From NCBI RefSeq assembly GCF_014640295.1, contig NZ_BMGR01000005.1:186001-250000 (forward strand): DNA of 64,000 nucleotides. The letters are read 5' to 3'. The first letter of the stretch is position 1. The number at the start of each line of letters is the position of its first letter. Both the position numbers and the translations under genes were made by a program. Source of the DNA: Paenibacillus abyssi. Its GTDB lineage: Bacteria; Bacillota; Bacilli; Paenibacillales; Paenibacillaceae. Shown piece by piece: positions 60,515-64,000 of this stretch. Under the pieces are notes generated by a model that saw only the letters and a list, made by a program, of their open reading frames with translations, did not search any database and was not told the origin of the DNA.

Positions 60515-61500
60515 TACAAGGTCACCATCCTGTTGTCCCTGTGCGATTGAAGGATCGCCCGACTGACCCGGAGCACCGCCAATCCGTCTTCGGCCGTCAT
60601 CTGCGGCTTCCGGTCATGCAAAACGCAATCGACGAAATGAAGGTTTTCTACATAATAGGACTGTCCATCCAGAGGATCGGCGAATGTCTCGGTATATTCT
60701 TCTTCCATATTTTTGGTCCTGTAGGTCAATCGGTCGAAATTCCAGGTGCCGGGTCCGCTGATCATGACCGTCCCATCCCTTCCGGCGATTCCCCTGCTGT
60801 TAAACTCCAGATAAGAAGACCAGCTCGCTTGAATGAACGCCGCCTGACCGTTCCTGAGCTTCAGCACGGCAAGGGTATTGTCGTCGTATCCGGGAAGATC
60901 GAGCCGGGAATTGGCCACATTGCCATAGACGCACTCCACCTCGCTCCCCGACAGCCAGCGGAAAATATCGATGTCGTGGGAGAGGGACTCGATCGTAAAG
61001 CCGCTCATCTGCTGCCGGTTCGTCCGCCATGTCCCGCCTTGACTCCCCATCCCCATCCGCTGGCTCCAGTAGTTCAGCACGTCGCCCAGCCGACCGGAAT
61101 CCAGTACAGCCTTCAGTTTCCCATATGCTGTCCGATGTCTCATATTGAAGCCGACCATCGCCTTGCGGCCAAGCCGATGCGAAGCCTCGACGATCTGCTC
61201 GGCGTCTTCCTCGGCAATGGCAATCGGCTTCTCGATCATGACATGCTTGCCTTCCTCCATCGCTTCGATCGCGATATCCTTATGAAAGGAAGGCGGGGTC
61301 AATATATAGACCAGGTCCGCTTCCTTGATACCGGCTCTCCAGTCCGTGCACGCCACAGCCCCGCAGGAAGCCGCAAGCTCCGCAGCCCGCTGGTTATCCA
61401 CATCGCAGGTGGAGATCACCTGCGCATCTCCGATGCGTTTCAGGCTTTCGACATGATGACGGGAAATCCCTCCACTTCCGATGATCGAGATCTTAACCAT
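60514..61500 (-). CDS. Gfo/Idh/MocA-family oxidoreductase 1
   Basis: 328 residues. N-terminal NAD-binding fold (ISIIGSGGISRHHVES), a catalytic EKPIA motif (VMIEKPIAI), then a C-terminal alpha/beta domain with SLSHDIDIFRWL giving the usual Asp-His pair. Such enzymes oxidise inositols, glucose-type sugars or their derivatives. It shares little beyond the fold with the next gene. Overlaps the SDR gene by one base. Confidence 0.92.
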   Translation of the reverse strand: MVKISIIGSGGISRHHVESLKRIGDAQVISTCDVDNQRAAELAASCGAVACTDWRAGIKEADLVYILTPPSFHKDIAIEAMEEGKHVMIEKPIAIAEEDAEQIVEASHRLGRKAMVGFNMRHRTAYGKLKAVLDSGRLGDVLNYWSQRMGMGSQGGTWRTNRQQMSGFTIESLSHDIDIFRWLSGSEVECVYGNVANSRLDLPGYDDNTLAVLKLRNGQAAFIQASWSSYLEFNSRGIAGRDGTVMISGPGTWNFDRLTYRTKNMEEEYTETFADPLDGQSYYVENLHFVDCVLHDRKPQMTAEDGLAVLRVSRAILQSHRDNRMVTL

Positions 61501-61522
61501 TGCACACGCCTCCCGTCAATTC

Positions 61523-62551
61523 TCAATCTCCCCAATGGACCGGTTCCAGCTTGCCGGAAGCAACGGAACGCATCAGGGCGTCCGTGACGATGTAGTTGGC
61601 GACCGAGTCCTTCACCGGAAAATGTGGGGCAGCGCCTTCTGTAATGCAGCAGTACAGATTGTCAAGCTGCAGCCCGTAGCTGCTCATGACATCGAACGAA
61701 AAGGTCTCGGAACGCATCGGTCTCGATTCATAAGCGCCGTCCATCTCCAGCACGATTTCCCGCTTCTGCGTCTTGGTGACGATAAGATGGGGAATAAGCA
61801 GCGTCCCCTTCGTGCCGCATACTTTGATTTCCTCCCTCCATACGGAGCGGTGATTGGTTTCGAACTGGGCGGTCACCCCGTTCTCATACAGAATCGTTCC
61901 CGTTTCGCCGACCTCCACATTGATATCCGGATTCGTCGATTCAATACAGAAGGCTGCCTTTGCTCTCGAACCGGAGAACAGATTGCATGCGTCCACGAGA
62001 TAACAACCTTTGGCGGTCATGGAACCGCCGCCCTGACTGCGATTATTACGCCAGTTGCCCGGGTTGTCGCTGGCATAATCGCTGAATTGCGCATGAATGT
62101 AGCGGATATCGCCGATCGCGCCGGATGCCAGAAGCGCCTTGGCCCTGGCAATCTGCGGATGGCTGCGGTACATCAATCCCTCCACGACCAGCGTGCCGCT
62201 TGATTCCGCAAGCTCCATAATCTGCCTGGCTTGCTCCGAGTTCAGTGCTAGCGGCTTCTCGCAAAGAATATGCCGGATCCCATACTCGATGGCTTCCCGG
62301 ATCAGCACCGGATGAACGGTCGGAAAGGCGACGATGATCAACAAATCCAGCTTATGGCCGGTGGCCATATCCTTCAAAGAGCCATAGCTGTTTGCAATGC
62401 CATATGTGCGGGCGAACTGCTCCGCTCTGACCGGATCAATGTCCGCACAGGCTGCCAGGACAGCGAACGAACTGTCCCGAATTGTGGCGGCATGTGTATT
62501 CGCATGACCTCCGCATCCAACGATGCCTACTGTAATCATTTTTCTAATCAC
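61523..62551 (-). CDS. Gfo/Idh/MocA-family oxidoreductase 2
   Basis: 342 residues with GIVGCGGHANTHAATIR (cofactor loop), HILCEKPLALN and QFETNHRSVW in the substrate domain. The catalytic region has GGGSMTAKGCYLVDACNLFSG, where the usual HxxD is replaced by a YLVDACN segment. It may work on a different position of the sugar from oxidoreductase 1. 22 bases separate them. Confidence 0.9.
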   Translation of the reverse strand: MIRKMITVGIVGCGGHANTHAATIRDSSFAVLAACADIDPVRAEQFARTYGIANSYGSLKDMATGHKLDLLIIVAFPTVHPVLIREAIEYGIRHILCEKPLALNSEQARQIMELAESSGTLVVEGLMYRSHPQIARAKALLASGAIGDIRYIHAQFSDYASDNPGNWRNNRSQGGGSMTAKGCYLVDACNLFSGSRAKAAFCIESTNPDINVEVGETGTILYENGVTAQFETNHRSVWREEIKVCGTKGTLLIPHLIVTKTQKREIVLEMDGAYESRPMRSETFSFDVMSSYGLQLDNLYCCITEGAAPHFPVKDSVANYIVTDALMRSVASGKLEPVHWGD

Positions 62552-62585
62552 CGCCTGTTTTCTATTCGAAACGTCACTTGTGTGC

Positions 62586-63428
62586 TTAACCTTTCAAGCC
62601 GGTTGTGGATACGCCTTCGATAATAAGCCGCTGGAAGAAGGTAAAGAAAACCAGGATCGGAATCAGTGACACGATGGACATAGCGAACATTGCTCCCCAT
62701 TCCGACGCTCCCTGGTTATCGAGGAACATCCGCAGTCCCAACGCTACGGTAAATAGCTTCGGATTACTGATATAGATCAGCTGACTGAAGAAATCGTTCC
62801 ACGTCCAGATGAAGGTGAAGATAGCGGCGGTCACAAGCGCTGGCTGCAGCAGCGGAAGAATAATGCGTACGAACGTCTGAATCGGATTGCAGCCGTCCAT
62901 GATCGCCGCCTGATCCAACTCATGCGGAATGCCGCGGATGAATTGAACCATCAGGAAGATGAAGAAGGCATCGGTAGCCAGGAACTTGGGCACGATCAGC
63001 GGATAATACGTATTGATCCAATCGATGCTGTTAAAGATAATGTACTGCGGGATCAGGGTTACATGATAAGGCAGCATAATCGTCACCATCATGGCGGCGA
63101 AGAAGACCCGCTTGAATGTGAAATCCATCCGTGCGAACGCGAAGGCCGTCATCGAACAAGTGATGATATTGCCCAGAATAGCGAAGCCGACGACAATGAA
63201 CGTATTCACATAAAAGGTGGAAAAGCTGATTCCCGACAGGCCGACCCATCCTTTGGCATAGTTGGATAACGTAAATCCGGTCGGCCAAAGCCCCAGCTTC
63301 TGAAAGATAATGGCATTGGGCTTGAAGGAGCTGCTCAACATCCATAACAGCGGATACATCAGGGCGGCCCCCATGAGTATGATCACCGATATGCGTAACC
63401 ACTTCGTCACCGATGGTTGTATATTCAC
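62586..63428 (-). CDS. Carbohydrate ABC importer permease, MalG/LacG type
   Basis: A 280-residue inner-membrane protein with six helices. The EAA loop is near residues 185-203 (PHELDQAAIMDGCNPIQTFV), as in the second permease of sugar importers. It partners the permease at 63441. A start ATG at 63428 has a GGAGGG site. It marks the locus as sugar uptake plus catabolism. Confidence 0.93.
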   Translation of the reverse strand: MNIQPSVTKWLRISVIILMGAALMYPLLWMLSSSFKPNAIIFQKLGLWPTGFTLSNYAKGWVGLSGISFSTFYVNTFIVVGFAILGNIITCSMTAFAFARMDFTFKRVFFAAMMVTIMLPYHVTLIPQYIIFNSIDWINTYYPLIVPKFLATDAFFIFLMVQFIRGIPHELDQAAIMDGCNPIQTFVRIILPLLQPALVTAAIFTFIWTWNDFFSQLIYISNPKLFTVALGLRMFLDNQGASEWGAMFAMSIVSLIPILVFFTFFQRLIIEGVSTTGLKG

Positions 63429-63440
63429 ACGGGCTCCCTC

Positions 63441-64000
63441 CTAATTTTCATAATATACCCATTTCCTGGAGGTCCAGAATAAGAGCGCGGTAACAGCCGA
63501 GATCAGCAGAAGTAGCAGCCAGGCCATCGCGGACGCATAACCCATCTCAAAATGCTGGAACGCCTTCATATACAGATAAAGCGTATAGAACAGAATCGAA
63601 TCCAGCGCCCCTCCTGATCCTCCCCCTATTACATAAGCGGGAGTAAACGCCTGGAAGGCGGCAATCATTTGCATCACGACATTAAAGAAGATAACGGGCG
63701 TAAGGAGCGGAAGGGTAATCTTGAACAAAATCTGCGCCTTGTTGGCACCGTCGATGGCAGAAGCCTCGTACAATTCCTTCGGGATTTGCCTCAGACCTGC
63801 GAGAAAAATGACCATGGGCGAACCGAATTGCCACAGCTTTAGAGCAATCAGTGTAAACAGCGCATATTGCGGATCCGAGATCCAGCTCTTGCCTACAATG
63901 CCGAACAGCTCGAGAAATTCATTGAACAGGCCGTCCCGGCCGAATACTTGACGCCATAATATCGCGATCGCGACGCTTCCCCCGAGCAGGGAAGGGATAT
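63441..64000 (-). CDS. Carbohydrate ABC importer permease, MalF/LacF type, 3' part
   Basis: The gene enters from the right edge; about 186 C-terminal residues are seen, starting around SLLGGSVAIAILWRQVFGRDG. The EAA loop is PKELYEASAIDGANKAQILFKI and the C-terminus is hydrophobic. Frame continues past the edge with no start in view. It forms the channel with the MalG-like permease 12 bases downstream; the binding protein and ATPase would lie beyond the edge or elsewhere. Confidence 0.92.
   Translation of the reverse strand, partial: IPSLLGGSVAIAILWRQVFGRDGLFNEFLELFGIVGKSWISDPQYALFTLIALKLWQFGSPMVIFLAGLRQIPKELYEASAIDGANKAQILFKITLPLLTPVIFFNVVMQMIAAFQAFTPAYVIGGGSGGALDSILFYTLYLYMKAFQHFEMGYASAMAWLLLLLISAVTALLFWTSRKWVYYEN

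Overview
The window looks like a chromosomal segment of a Gram-positive Firmicute, most probably a Paenibacillus-type organism. Nearly every gene has a strong AGGAGG-like ribosome site, GTG and TTG starts are used freely, lipoproteins have Bacillus-style lipoboxes, and several families are common in Paenibacillaceae (DUF3870, DUF4256, YhfX-type racemase, Tm-1-like/UPF0261). Most genes lie on the minus strand. Taxonomy is inferred from style, not from a marker gene.

Region 1 (about 0.5-27.3 kb) is a decarboxylase-centred catabolic cluster, all on the minus strand. It holds a UbiX flavin prenyltransferase, three UbiD-type prFMN decarboxylases, a double-cupin (gentisate dioxygenase-like) protein, two small cupins, a Rieske ferredoxin, an amidohydrolase-2 protein, a DapA-like aldolase, an aldehyde dehydrogenase, an iron(III)-type ABC importer, a NitT/Tau-type ABC importer with two tandem binding proteins, MFS and EamA transporters, a YhfX-type racemase and a CDC48-like double AAA+ ATPase. 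It reads as uptake and breakdown of an aromatic or heteroaromatic acid; the substrate cannot be told. Two homologous structured leader RNAs, each ending in a near-identical intrinsic terminator, precede the double-cupin gene and the third ubiD.

Region 2 (about 27.5-36 kb) is a defence-like island: an IS4-type transposase scrap, two related PLD-nuclease/SF2-helicase genes (one cut by a single in-frame TAA), a MazG-like pyrophosphohydrolase, an EVE-like-HNH endonuclease and a NERD protein.

Region 3 (about 36.7-44.8 kb) is an integration hotspot. Three short minus-strand scars resembling the 3' end of an rlmCD/rumA-like 23S rRNA methyltransferase gene share the core CTCCACATG. Between scars 1 and 2 lie a WYL-type regulator and a divergent short-chain dehydrogenase. 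Between scars 2 and 3 lie a protein kinase, an unrecognised partner, small DNA-binding genes, a structured non-coding stretch and a large serine recombinase that abuts scar 3. This looks like a small integrative element with kinase cargo.

Region 4 (about 44.8-48.4 kb) is gene-poor: DUF4256, a broken nucleotidyltransferase, a histidine phosphatase, a PhoU-like scrap, an aldo/keto reductase and a frameshifted unknown gene.

Region 5 (48.4 kb to the right edge) is a second minus-strand catabolic locus, probably for a sugar acid or unusual polyol. It holds a sugar ABC importer (cut by the edge), two Gfo/Idh/MocA dehydrogenases, an SDR, two xylose-isomerase-like TIM barrels, a FadR-type GntR regulator, an iron alcohol dehydrogenase, a UxaA-type dehydratase in two subunits, a split Tm-1 pair, an AEC transporter, an ACT-domain malic enzyme and a second aldehyde dehydrogenase. 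No rRNA, tRNA or CRISPR array was seen.
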